DNA from: Hyphomonas polymorpha PS728
GTDB lineage: Bacteria; Pseudomonadota; Alphaproteobacteria; Caulobacterales; Hyphomonadaceae
DNA length: 61,950 nt
Direction: 5' to 3'
NCBI RefSeq assembly: GCF_000685315.1
Contig: NZ_ARYM01000022.1
Location: forward strand, 1-61,950
Below, piece after piece: positions 33,372 through 43,000 of this stretch. Positions within the stretch are counted from its first letter, which is position 1. Each line of letters starts with the position of its first letter. Made by a program: the position numbers and the translations under genes. Below the pieces are notes generated by a model. It did not search any database and was not told the origin of the DNA. It saw only the letters and a list, made by a program, of their open reading frames with translations.

Positions 33372-34904
33372 TCAGCGGATGCCGAAGCGCGCGAGTTTCG
33401 GCTTGATTTTCTCTGCCGCGTTCAGCGCTGACCGCTCGATTCCTTCGGGGCGGCCGCTCACGATCCAGAACAAGGTATGGGCGGCGGCATAGGCCAGTGC
33501 GCCTGCAAGCGCGAGAATGCCGACCGTCAACACATTGCCGAAGAAGGTATCGGAGAATTCGGCAAGCGGGCGGACAAAGAGGACCACGCCGATCATCACG
33601 GCAGTGGAGAGGATCGACCGGCTGAAATTCTTTAGCTGATCGACGATGCTGATCTGGATCAGCCCCTTGAGGAAGTAGAGATTGATGACGGTGGCGATAA
33701 AGGTGGAGACCGCATAGGCGGCAAGGAAGCCAATGAAGTCATACAGCCAAGTGCCGAGCAGCAGGCAGCTGACCTGGATAATGAGCACGACCACATCCCG
33801 CTTCAGCATCAGATTTGTGCGGCTGAGCGCCATGGCGACCGAGCGGATCGGGCCGGTGGCCAGTAGCAGGCCGGTGCAGGGCGCGTAGAACTGGACAATC
33901 ACGATAGCGAGTTCCCAGCCGGGGCCCAGCAGCAGCGGGATCAGCGGATCGGCGACGAGGGCAAGGCCAAACCCGACCGGCATGGCGAGCGCGACGGTCG
34001 CCGACTGCGCCTTCAGATAGGCGTGGCGGAAGCGATAGATATCGTCGGAGAGCCGGCTGAAGGCTGAGAACAGCGACCGCATGATCGGCACGAGAATGAG
34101 GTAGGAGATGTCGGAAGACAGCTTGTTGCCGATATGGACCTGGCCGAGGGCGCCCTGGCCAAACCGGCGGCCGGCGATCAGATTTACACTTTCTGCTGTC
34201 AGGCGGCTGACGATCATGCTGAGGCCAAGCCAGATCGAATAATCGAACAGGCGCTTGGGCGAGCGGAGCGACAGGCGGGGCAGCTTGCGATAGGTGAGGT
34301 AGGTCAGGATCATCGCCGCCAGAGTGCCGGCGATGAGGCCGATGACGAAGGCCCAGTAGGATTTCCACATCAGCGCAACCGAAACGCTGACAATCACCTG
34401 AACCGTCTTGGAGATGATTTCGGTGATGACATCCCAGGTGAAGTTCAATGAGCGGGCGAAATTCTCGAAATACGGATTTCTCAGCCCAAAGAGCATCACG
34501 TTCAGTGTGAGGGCGATGATGACGCCGGACACTTCCGGCATCTTGAATATCATCGCCATGGGCTGGGCGATGGCCAGAAGCAGCAGCGATACCAGAATGG
34601 AACGGATGATCGAGATAGTCCAGGCGGTGTCGAACTCGTCATCGGTGGGCGACTGGAGGGCAATCAGCGCCTGAGTGACCGGCAGATCGAGCAGGCCCGC
34701 CAGAATGCCCATGATCGCCATGGCGAGCGCGATGACGCCGAAATCTTCGGGCACCAGAATGCGCGCCAGGATGATTGTGCCCGCAAAACCAAGGCCGTAG
34801 CTGGATATTTTGGCAAGCCCAAGCCAGGCCGCTGCCCGCAGAACCTGCCGGGAGGACACCTCTTGGTCTTGGGCCGGGGCCGCCGGGCTCTGATCACTGG
34901 TCAT
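33372..34904 (-). CDS. Lipopolysaccharide/exopolysaccharide flippase (MOP/Wzx-like)
   Basis: The ATG at 34904 gives 510 residues. The N-terminal segment VLRAAAWLGLAKISSYGLGF, then ILARILVPEDFGVIALAMAI and the repeated 12-14 hydrophobic helices are typical of the polysaccharide branch of the MOP superfamily (Wzx/WzxC/AmsL), which flips lipid-linked sugars across the inner membrane. FGQGALGQVHIGNKL in the middle is characteristic of the WzxC-type subgroup. It diverges from the NRPS-PKS operon and lies about 14 kb from the exopolysaccharide genes, which otherwise lack a flippase. It may serve that pathway, or export the NRPS-PKS product or a conjugate. Confidence 0.9.
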   Translation of the reverse strand: MTSDQSPAAPAQDQEVSSRQVLRAAAWLGLAKISSYGLGFAGTIILARILVPEDFGVIALAMAIMGILAGLLDLPVTQALIALQSPTDDEFDTAWTISIIRSILVSLLLLAIAQPMAMIFKMPEVSGVIIALTLNVMLFGLRNPYFENFARSLNFTWDVITEIISKTVQVIVSVSVALMWKSYWAFVIGLIAGTLAAMILTYLTYRKLPRLSLRSPKRLFDYSIWLGLSMIVSRLTAESVNLIAGRRFGQGALGQVHIGNKLSSDISYLILVPIMRSLFSAFSRLSDDIYRFRHAYLKAQSATVALAMPVGFGLALVADPLIPLLLGPGWELAIVIVQFYAPCTGLLLATGPIRSVAMALSRTNLMLKRDVVVLIIQVSCLLLGTWLYDFIGFLAAYAVSTFIATVINLYFLKGLIQISIVDQLKNFSRSILSTAVMIGVVLFVRPLAEFSDTFFGNVLTVGILALAGALAYAAAHTLFWIVSGRPEGIERSALNAAEKIKPKLARFGIR

Positions 34905-35463
34905 GCGCGTATCTTTGTGTGTTTCAGTTCGAAACGTAATCCGGAAGGCAGGGTCAGTATGAGATTCTTGTGCCAAGACGCATGCCTTTGGCCAGTGCGG
35001 CTGAGTAGAAGCGAGCCAAGTGTTTCGGAAGTCTGAAGATTTTGAGACTGCCAGCGGTATGGCGGCACAGGGAGCAGCCCCTCCACAGCCTCTGGTTTAA
35101 ATCCTGCAGGGCGTTAACTGCGCCGGCTGGGGAGGGGGGCGCAGGGAGGAATTTGGCGGTATGCGCAATAATCCGGAGTGCATGCAGGCAGAAAGCGTGA
35201 AGGGGATATCATTGCCCGTTCACCTCCGGCGCGACAGGCCGGACCAGCGGGGCAAGCAGCGATCAGACGAAGGGAAACCGTCTGCTGGGAGGAAAGCGAG
35301 AGGCCCATTCGGCCTGTTTCGAACGAATTTCAGCTTATAATTTTTACCAAAGCTGATCGAATGTGACCTAGTGACAAAGGCCGCTGGCTTGATCGATCCT
35401 TAACGTCGAGGTAGCGTGCTGGTGGGGAAATTTGGTAGTAAAAACACGTATAGTGGGTGGTTC
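34905..35463. promoter_or_regulatory. Divergent 560-bp promoter region between flippase and NRPS-PKS genes
   Basis: No plausible gene lies here; short frames have no family features. The part from about 35,310 to 35,470 is clearly more AT-rich than the surroundings, with CTTATAATTTTTACC at 35334-35348, which contains a TATAAT-like hexamer (TATAAT, 35336-35341). This is the probable promoter of the NRPS-PKS operon. No operator-like palindrome stood out. The long space suggests regulation of this operon by a factor encoded elsewhere. Confidence 0.5.
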
Positions 35464-38400
35464 GTGAACAATATTCGTGCGCTTTTCGTAGGCGATGGTC
35501 CGCTATTGCTGCAATGTCTTGATGCTTATTTGGCGTCGGGTGGCCAGGTGGCGGCGATTGTTACTCAGGACGGGGCCATTGCCAGCCATGGGGAAGCAGT
35601 CGGCCTGCGTGTGCTGAACAAGAGTTCGGTCAACACGGGCGAGCTTGACGCGCTCGACTTCGATTATCTTCTCAGTATTGCCAATCTCGACATGTTGCCC
35701 GAGGCGCTGCTGAAGCGCGCCCGCAAGATGGCGATCAACTTTCATGACGGCCCTCTGCCGCGCTATGCAGGCCTGAACGCCACCTCCTGGGCTATTCTCG
35801 GCGGCGAGGCCAGCCATGGCGTAACCTGGCATGAGATGACCGCCGAGGCGGATATGGGCGGCATCGTTGAGGCTGCGCCCGTCGCGATGGATCCGAACGA
35901 CACCGCTTTCAGCCTCAACGCCAAATGTTTCGAGGCGGGCCTTGCCGCCTTCAAGGCGATGATCCCCGCGCTTTTGGCAGGGAATGTTTCCCTGCAGGCG
36001 CAGGAAGGCGAGCGGACTTACTTTGGCCGGTACAAGCGGCCCGAGGCGGCGGCGACACTGCGCTTTGATGTGCCGGTGGATCAGACGTTGGCCCTTTCGC
36101 GGGCGATGTCGTTCGGTCCGTACACCAACACGCTGTCTTTCCTGAAGCTGTGGACCGGGCAGCGCGTGCTGCTGGTGGGCGATGTTGAGGCGGCAGGAGA
36201 TGCCGTTTCACCTGTGCCACACGGTACCATTACGGCGCAGGAGGACGATGGCATCGTTGTGGCCGCGGAGGGCGGCAAGCTGCTGCGTGTCAAAGGGCTG
36301 ACCTGCGCGCGGGGCGTGATGGTCATTCCGGCGCAGGCGGACGATCTGCGCATCGGCGCGCGCCTGCCAGACCTGTTGGCGGACGAGATTGCCGAACTGG
36401 GGCGCCACACGGTGGCAGCGGCGAAGGCGGAGACGTTCTGGATGGCGCACAGCACCCGCGCTGTGGCCAGCGAGGCGGCGCCCTATCCCCGCGCCATGAA
36501 GCCTGCCGGGGGCGAACATAAATTCGTTCTGGACGCGCGTGGTGATGTGGCGCTTGGCGTGGCGGCTCTGGCGGCATGGTCTGCGCATGTGGGCAGCGGC
36601 ACTTCGGCGGCGATTGCATTCCATGACAGCGCGCAATGGGCCGGCCTGGGCCGGCTCGCCGCGTGGTTTACGCCCTGGCGGCCGCTGGTGCTGGATGTCG
36701 CGGGGGCGACCAAGGGCGGAGATCTGGTGACGCAGACGCGCGCGCTGGCAGATGCCGCGAAGGACAAGGCGCCGCTGGCATGTGATGCCTATATGCGCCG
36801 GTCGCGGTCTGAGCGCGCGCAAGGCCGCGCCGATGATTTTGCGCTGGCTGTGGCGGTTGGCAATGAGGTGCCGAAACATCCGAATGCGGATATTGTTTTG
36901 CGCGCCGGTGATGATGGGCTGACGCTGCATGTGTCTGCGGCTGCATATGATGCCGATGTGGCGGAGGCACTGGCCGGGCATATCGGGACAGCGCTGGCTG
37001 CCCTCAGAGACCTGCCGGAGCAGACGCTGACGCAGATGGACGTGCGCCCGGCGGCAGAGCGCGAGGTGCTGGCCGGATTTGAGGCGGGGCAGGCGGTGGC
37101 TGTGCCCTTTGTTTCGATGCATCAGGGGGTGACCAATCAGGCCGCCCGCACGCCGGACAGGATTGCTCTACGCACCCGCGACGCTTCGATGACGTATGCG
37201 GAGCTTGATGCGGTTTCAAACCTCGTTGCCGAACAACTGATGTCGCGCGGTGTACGCCCTGGCGAAACAGTGGGCGTGTGCATGAACCGCTCGATCGACA
37301 TGGTCGTCGCACTTCTGGCTGTGCTCAAGACGGGCTGCGCTTATGTGCCGCTGGACCCGGCCTACCCGGCGGACCGGCTGGACTTCATGCTGGAAGACAG
37401 CCAATCGCGATTTGTGATCATTGATGCGTCCGGCGCGCAGCACGGCGTGCGCGCCCAGCAGCTGGCGTTTGGTGATCTGCGCGGCGCTTCCGCTGGCACT
37501 TGGCGCCCTGTGGATGTCGGTCCGCAGGATCTGGCTTATCTCATCTATACTTCCGGCTCCACCGGCCGCCCGAAAGGCGTGAAGGTTCAGCATGGCGCGC
37601 TGGCGAATTTCTTCGCGGCGATGGATGTGCGCCTTCCGTACAAGGATGGCGATACCTGGCTGGCTGTGACCAGCCCCAACTTCGACATCTCCGTGCTGGA
37701 GCTGTTCTGGACGCTGTCGCGCGGCCTGATTGTGGCGTTGCATGGCGCCGAGGCGCGCAAGGCGAAGCCGTTCAGCCTGTTCTATTTTGCTGCGTCCTCC
37801 TCGGCCAATGACGATCAGTACAAGCTGTTGTTTGCTGGCGCGCGGTTTGCCGACGAGAATGGTTTTGAAGCCATCTGGACACCGGAGCGCCACTTTCATG
37901 ATTTTGGCGGCTCCTACCCCAACCCGGCCGTGACGAGCGCAGCGCTGGCCTCGATCACCAAGCGGGTACAAATCCGCGCGGGCAGTTGCGTGTTGCCGCT
38001 GCACCATCCAGTCCGCGTGGCCGAAGACTGGTCGGTTGTGGACAATATCTCGGGCGGGCGTGTTGGGCTGGCCATCGCCACGGGCTGGCAGCCGAACGAT
38101 TTCGTTCTGGCCCCGGATAATTTCGCCAAGCGCAAGGAAACCCTGAACGAGCGGATTGATATCCTGAAACGGCTGTGGCGCGGGGAGGCGGTTCCTTTCG
38201 TCAATCCCAATGGCGTTGAGGTGCCCACCCGCACCCAGCCGCGCCCGGTTCAGAAAGAGCTGCCGATCTGGCTGACGATTGCCAAGGCGCCGGAAGCGTT
38301 CGAGAGCGCCGGCCGCCAGGGATATAATGTGCTGACACACCTTCTGGGCATGTCGGTCGCAGAGCTTGGCGGCAACATCGCCAAGTATCGCGAGGCATGG

Positions 38401-40014
38401 AAGCAGGCTGGGCATCCAGGCGAAGGCCGGGTGACGCTGATGCTGCACTCATTCGTGGGCGACACGGACGAGGGGGTTCGCGAGGTCGTCCGTGAGCCGA
38501 TGAAGAACTATCTGCGCACAGCCGTTGATCTTGTGCGCGATGCTGCCTGGACCTTCCCGACCCTGGTGCAGCGCGGACAGGCAACGGGCCGCACCGCGCA
38601 GGAAGTGATGGATGCCGAGCCGCTCACACCTGAGGAAATGGACGCGCTGCTTGACCATGCGTTCGAGCGTTACTTCCAGACGAGCGGTCTTTTCGGCTCA
38701 GTGGAAACCTGCGCCGAGATGGCGCGCCGCGTCCACGGCATTGGCGTGGACGAGATCGGCTGTCTGGTTGATTTCGGTGTGGATCAGGATCTGGCCATCG
38801 AGCATCTGCCCTATCTGCGCCGCGTGATGGACCGGGCCGGCGCAATGCCGTCGCATGAGGGGCGCCATACGGTGGCCGAGGATATCGAATTCTTTGGTGC
38901 ATCGCATCTTCAGTGTACCCCTTCCATGGCGATGATGCTGGGCGGGGAGCGTGACCGGCTGGCGGGGCTGCAGGTGATCTGCGTGGGCGGTGAAGCGCTG
39001 CCGATGGAGCTGGCCAAGTCTCTTCGGGCAAATGCTCCGCAAGCGAAACTGTTCAATATGTATGGCCCGACCGAGACGACGATCTGGTCGACCATGTGTC
39101 ATATCGACGAGGTGGGGGATTTCATTCCGCTGGGCGAAGCGCTGCTCAACACCACGCTGCGCATTGACTCCGCTTCCGGGCATTCGCAACCGGCGCTGGC
39201 GGCGGGCGAGTTGCTGATTGGCGGGGACGGCGTAACGCTGGGTTATTGGAACCGCCCGGAACTGACGGCGGAGCGGTTTGTGACACTGACAGACCGGCCC
39301 GGCGAGCTGATGTATCGCACGGGCGATCTTGTGCGCCGCCATGTTGATGGCAAACTGGAATTCCTTGGACGGATCGACCATCAGGTGAAGCTGCGGGGCC
39401 ACCGGATCGAGCTTGGCGAGATCGAGGCGGCGCTGGTGGCCCAGGAGGGCATCAACCAGTCCGTGGTGGTGGCGCTGGGCGATACCAGCGAGAGCAAGCG
39501 CCTGGTGGCCTACTGCGTGGTGAAGCCCGGCGCGGAGCTGGACACGAAAGCGCTGCGTGCGGAACTTTCACGCAGCCTGCCGGAAATCATGGTGCCGGCG
39601 CACATTGTTGTTCTCAGCGGTCTGCCGCTGACGCCGAATGGCAAGATCGACCGGAAGGCGCTGCCGTCGCCGGAAGCCGTGGTGCAGGGCACCGTGGAGA
39701 CGCCGACCGACGAAGTGGAGCAGAAGCTGGCAGCCCTCTGGGGCGAGCTGCTGGGCCTTTCGGCAGTGGATGTGAACGCCAACTTCTTTGATCTGGGCGG
39801 GCATTCCCTGCTGGCATTCCAGATGCTGCGCCGTGTGCAGAGCGAATTTTCCGGCGCTGTGACGATCACGGATGTCTTCCGTTTCCCGACGGTTCGCACG
39901 CTTGCGGCCCGCATCCGGGGCGGCGGCAGCGATGACAAGGATAAGCCGAACACAGGCATCGGCCGGGCGCAGGCGCGCCTTGCCGCGCGCCGCCGCGATC
40001 CTGCGGGGGCTTGA
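35464..40014 (+). CDS. NRPS module: formyltransferase, remnant C-like domain, adenylation domain split by luciferase-like monooxygenase, PCP
   Basis: I take the GTG at 35464 (MNNIRALFVGDGPLL), giving 1,516 residues; a GTG 48 bp upstream is the alternative. Residues 1 to about 320 are a formyltransferase, with the catalytic trio Asn92, His94 (NFHDGPLPRYAG) and Asp130 (ADMGG). Residues about 327-540 resemble the second half of a condensation domain but have no HHxxxDG. The adenylation domain starts near 560: A3 is YTSGSTGRPKG at 695, A4 is FDISVLE at 740. From about 766 to 1127 a luciferase-like flavin monooxygenase is inserted (IWTPERHFHDFGGSYPNPAV, NISGGRVGLAIATGWQPNDF). The adenylation domain resumes (A5 MYGPTETTIW at 1199, A10 NGKIDRKAL at 1392), then a PCP with Ser1448 in LGGHSLL. 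Substrate-pocket residues read D741 I742 L745 Q1150 C1173 G1175 M1199 I1207 W1208 K1394, close to published glycine codes. The next gene is a PKS 4 bp away. Confidence 0.92.
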   Translation: MNNIRALFVGDGPLLLQCLDAYLASGGQVAAIVTQDGAIASHGEAVGLRVLNKSSVNTGELDALDFDYLLSIANLDMLPEALLKRARKMAINFHDGPLPRYAGLNATSWAILGGEASHGVTWHEMTAEADMGGIVEAAPVAMDPNDTAFSLNAKCFEAGLAAFKAMIPALLAGNVSLQAQEGERTYFGRYKRPEAAATLRFDVPVDQTLALSRAMSFGPYTNTLSFLKLWTGQRVLLVGDVEAAGDAVSPVPHGTITAQEDDGIVVAAEGGKLLRVKGLTCARGVMVIPAQADDLRIGARLPDLLADEIAELGRHTVAAAKAETFWMAHSTRAVASEAAPYPRAMKPAGGEHKFVLDARGDVALGVAALAAWSAHVGSGTSAAIAFHDSAQWAGLGRLAAWFTPWRPLVLDVAGATKGGDLVTQTRALADAAKDKAPLACDAYMRRSRSERAQGRADDFALAVAVGNEVPKHPNADIVLRAGDDGLTLHVSAAAYDADVAEALAGHIGTALAALRDLPEQTLTQMDVRPAAEREVLAGFEAGQAVAVPFVSMHQGVTNQAARTPDRIALRTRDASMTYAELDAVSNLVAEQLMSRGVRPGETVGVCMNRSIDMVVALLAVLKTGCAYVPLDPAYPADRLDFMLEDSQSRFVIIDASGAQHGVRAQQLAFGDLRGASAGTWRPVDVGPQDLAYLIYTSGSTGRPKGVKVQHGALANFFAAMDVRLPYKDGDTWLAVTSPNFDISVLELFWTLSRGLIVALHGAEARKAKPFSLFYFAASSSANDDQYKLLFAGARFADENGFEAIWTPERHFHDFGGSYPNPAVTSAALASITKRVQIRAGSCVLPLHHPVRVAEDWSVVDNISGGRVGLAIATGWQPNDFVLAPDNFAKRKETLNERIDILKRLWRGEAVPFVNPNGVEVPTRTQPRPVQKELPIWLTIAKAPEAFESAGRQGYNVLTHLLGMSVAELGGNIAKYREAWKQAGHPGEGRVTLMLHSFVGDTDEGVREVVREPMKNYLRTAVDLVRDAAWTFPTLVQRGQATGRTAQEVMDAEPLTPEEMDALLDHAFERYFQTSGLFGSVETCAEMARRVHGIGVDEIGCLVDFGVDQDLAIEHLPYLRRVMDRAGAMPSHEGRHTVAEDIEFFGASHLQCTPSMAMMLGGERDRLAGLQVICVGGEALPMELAKSLRANAPQAKLFNMYGPTETTIWSTMCHIDEVGDFIPLGEALLNTTLRIDSASGHSQPALAAGELLIGGDGVTLGYWNRPELTAERFVTLTDRPGELMYRTGDLVRRHVDGKLEFLGRIDHQVKLRGHRIELGEIEAALVAQEGINQSVVVALGDTSESKRLVAYCVVKPGAELDTKALRAELSRSLPEIMVPAHIVVLSGLPLTPNGKIDRKALPSPEAVVQGTVETPTDEVEQKLAALWGELLGLSAVDVNANFFDLGGHSLLAFQMLRRVQSEFSGAVTITDVFRFPTVRTLAARIRGGGSDDKDKPNTGIGRAQARLAARRRDPAGA

Positions 40015-40018
40015 TGGT

Positions 40019-43000
40019 ATGGCAGATGAGAACAGCATCGCCATCGTTGGCATGGCCGGACATTTTCCCGGCGCCCGGTCAGTTCGTGAATACTGGTCCA
40101 TGCTGGAAGCGGGCCGGGACGCGACCCGCTGGCTGACGCCGGAGGAGCTGCTGGCAGCGGGGGAGTCGTTTGCCGCCATCCAGGATCCACGATACATCCG
40201 GGCGACGATGGCTCTGCCGGACATGGAAATGTTCGATGCAGGTTTCTTCGGCTTCAGCCCCAGGGAAGCGGCGATCCTGGATCCGCAGCACAGGCATTTC
40301 CTCGAATGCTGCTGGGAGGCGCTGGAAGATGCGGGCCATATGCCTGCGGATGAATTTGACGGCGCTGTCGGCGTGTTTGGCGGATGCGGGATGCAGGCTT
40401 ATCTTGCGTTCAATCTGCTCTCCAATCCTGAACTGGTTGAGAGCGAGGGCATGTTCCTCCTGCGCCACACCGGCAATGACAAGGACTTCCTGACCACGCG
40501 GGTGTCTTACCTGCTGAACCTGCACGGCCCGAGCGTTGGCATCCAGACGGCGTGTTCCACATCTCTGGTGGCGATCCACATGGCGGTGCAGAGCCTTCTG
40601 GCGCGCGAATGCGATATGGCGCTGGCGGGCGGAGCGAGTATCGATCTGCCGCATGGCCGTGGTTATCGGTATGCGGAAGGTGAAATCCTGTCCTCGACGG
40701 GGCGTTGCCGCGCCTTTGACGACGAAGCAGACGGCACGCTGTTTGGCAGCGGCGCGGCCGTGGTGGCGCTGCGCCGTCTCGATGATGCGCTGCGCGATGG
40801 CGACAATATCCATGCGGTGATCCTTGGTTCGGCCATCAACAATGATGGCGCGCGCAAGGCCGGCTATCTGGCGCCGAGCATTGACGGGCAGGCAATGGCC
40901 GCGGCCGAAGCGCTGGCGATTGCCGGTGTGAATCCAGGGAGCGTGGACTATATTGAAGCGCACGGCACGGGCACGCTGGTGGGCGATCCGATCGAGCTGT
41001 CGGCGCTTCAGCAGGCTTATGGCGATGCTGCGCCAGGCTCCATCGGGATCGGCTCGGTAAAAACGAATATCGGCCACCTGGATACAGCGGCGGGCATTGC
41101 CTCGCTGATCAAGGTTGTGCTGGCGATGCGCGGCGAAAAGCTGCCTGCAACGCTCAATTTCTCCAAGCCCAACAGCCGGTTTGATTTTGCGCGCAGTCCG
41201 TTTCGGGTGGTTGGTGAGCAGAAGGAATGGCGCCGCAACGCCAGGCCGCGCCGGGCAAGCATCAACTCTCTTGGGGTTGGCGGAACGAACGCGCATGTCG
41301 TGATAGAGGAGCCGCCCGTGCGCGCGCCGGTGATGGCGTCCGGGCCGCAGATAGTCACCCTGTCTGCGAAAACTCGGGTGTCGCTCGAGGGGCTTGTCGC
41401 CAAATGGCGCGATTTTGCCGAAACGCCGGCGCCGGGCTTCTGTATCGCTAATTCCGCGTTCACCACCCAGACAGGCCGGAAGCATTTTGCGCACCGGGCA
41501 ACCGTGGTTGCCGCCAATGTGCAGGAGTTGGCCGAGCAGCTTTCGCCGAATGGCCCCTGGCGGCGCACGGCGTCCGTTGCGAAGGATGCCAAGCCGCGCA
41601 TCGTTTTCATGTTTCCCGGTGGCGGCGCACAATACCCCAACGCGGCCCGCTCGCTCTACGAGAACAATACGGTTTTCCGCGGCGCTGTTGAGGACTGTTT
41701 CAAGATCCTTGAGGCGGGCCTTGCCAGAGACATCCGCAGGCTGATGTTTGAGTCCTCTGAGTTCAAACAAGATTCTGTCGCGCTGGAACGGCCGACCTAT
41801 TCTTTGCTGGCGGTGTTCATTGTCGAGTATGCGCTTTCCAAACTCTGGCAAAGCTGGGGGGTGACGCCAGACGCCGTGATTGGTCATAGCGCAGGCGAGT
41901 ATGCTGCCGCTGTGCTGGCAGGTATCATGTCGCTCGAAGATGCGATTGGCATAGTTCTCGTGCGCGGCGAAGTTTTCGAGACGGTGCCTGCGGGCGGTAT
42001 GATCAGTGTTCAGGATGATGAAGCGCGCGTGCGCGCGCTCATCGGTGAGGATCTGGATATCGCAGTACTGAACTCGCCGCAGGTGACGGTCGTATCCGGC
42101 GCGGACGCGCCGCTGGCGGCGTTTTCAAAACGTCTCGAGGCGGAAGGCATCAAGCATGCGCCGGTTCGCATCAAGGTGGCGGCGCATTCGCGAATGTTGG
42201 ACAGCGGTCTTGGCCGTTTCCGCGCGCGGCTTGACAAGGCGAAGCTCTCACCGCCGAAGATCGAGTTCATCAATAATCTTGTCGGCGCGCCGGCCACTCC
42301 GCAGGAATTGGCGACATCGGATTATTGGGTGAACCATCTGCGCGGCTGTGTGCGGTTTGCTGACGGTCTGTCAGCGGCACTGTCTAAGCCTGAGACAATT
42401 CTGGTGGAGATCGGGCCGGGACAGGCGCTGTGCGCCCTGGCCGGTCTGGCGCAGGCCGAGCATTCCCCGCGCGGCGTGGTGGCGAGCCTGCCAACGGCAG
42501 TCGAGCAGCTTGATGCGCAATCCTTTGCGCTGTCGGCGTTCGGTCATCTCTGGTCGCTGGGCATGCCTGTTGATTTTGCGCGTGTGCGGAAGGGTGAAGG
42601 ACACCGGAAGGTTTCGGTGCCAACTTATGCTTTCGAGCGTCAGCGGCACTGGATCGAGCCTGGAAAAGGCAAGGCGGCTGCCGAAACGGATGAGCCCCAG
42701 ATATTCCGGGCTTCGGATGTAAAAGACTGGTTCGAGGCGCGGGTGTTCGATGCCGCGCCGGTGGACGCCGCCGTGCATGGCGCCCGCACGCATATCGTGT
42801 TCAGTGACGGCAGTGATTTTGCCGCTGAGGCTATCAGCCGGCTGCGCGCGCGCGGCGATACATGTGTTCTCGTGCGTCATGATCCTGATGCAGCGGCGCC
42901 CCGGCAGACGGACGGCGACTTTGTATTCAATGTGGGCGCGCAGGATTATTCGGGACTGATTGAAGAGCTTTCCAAGGCTGTCGAGGAGCCGGATTCTGTC

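Noticed and set aside
35114..35308. Short frames in the gap before the NRPS
   Set aside because: They are under 65 codons, lack ribosome sites and show no domain; the region is better read as promoter.
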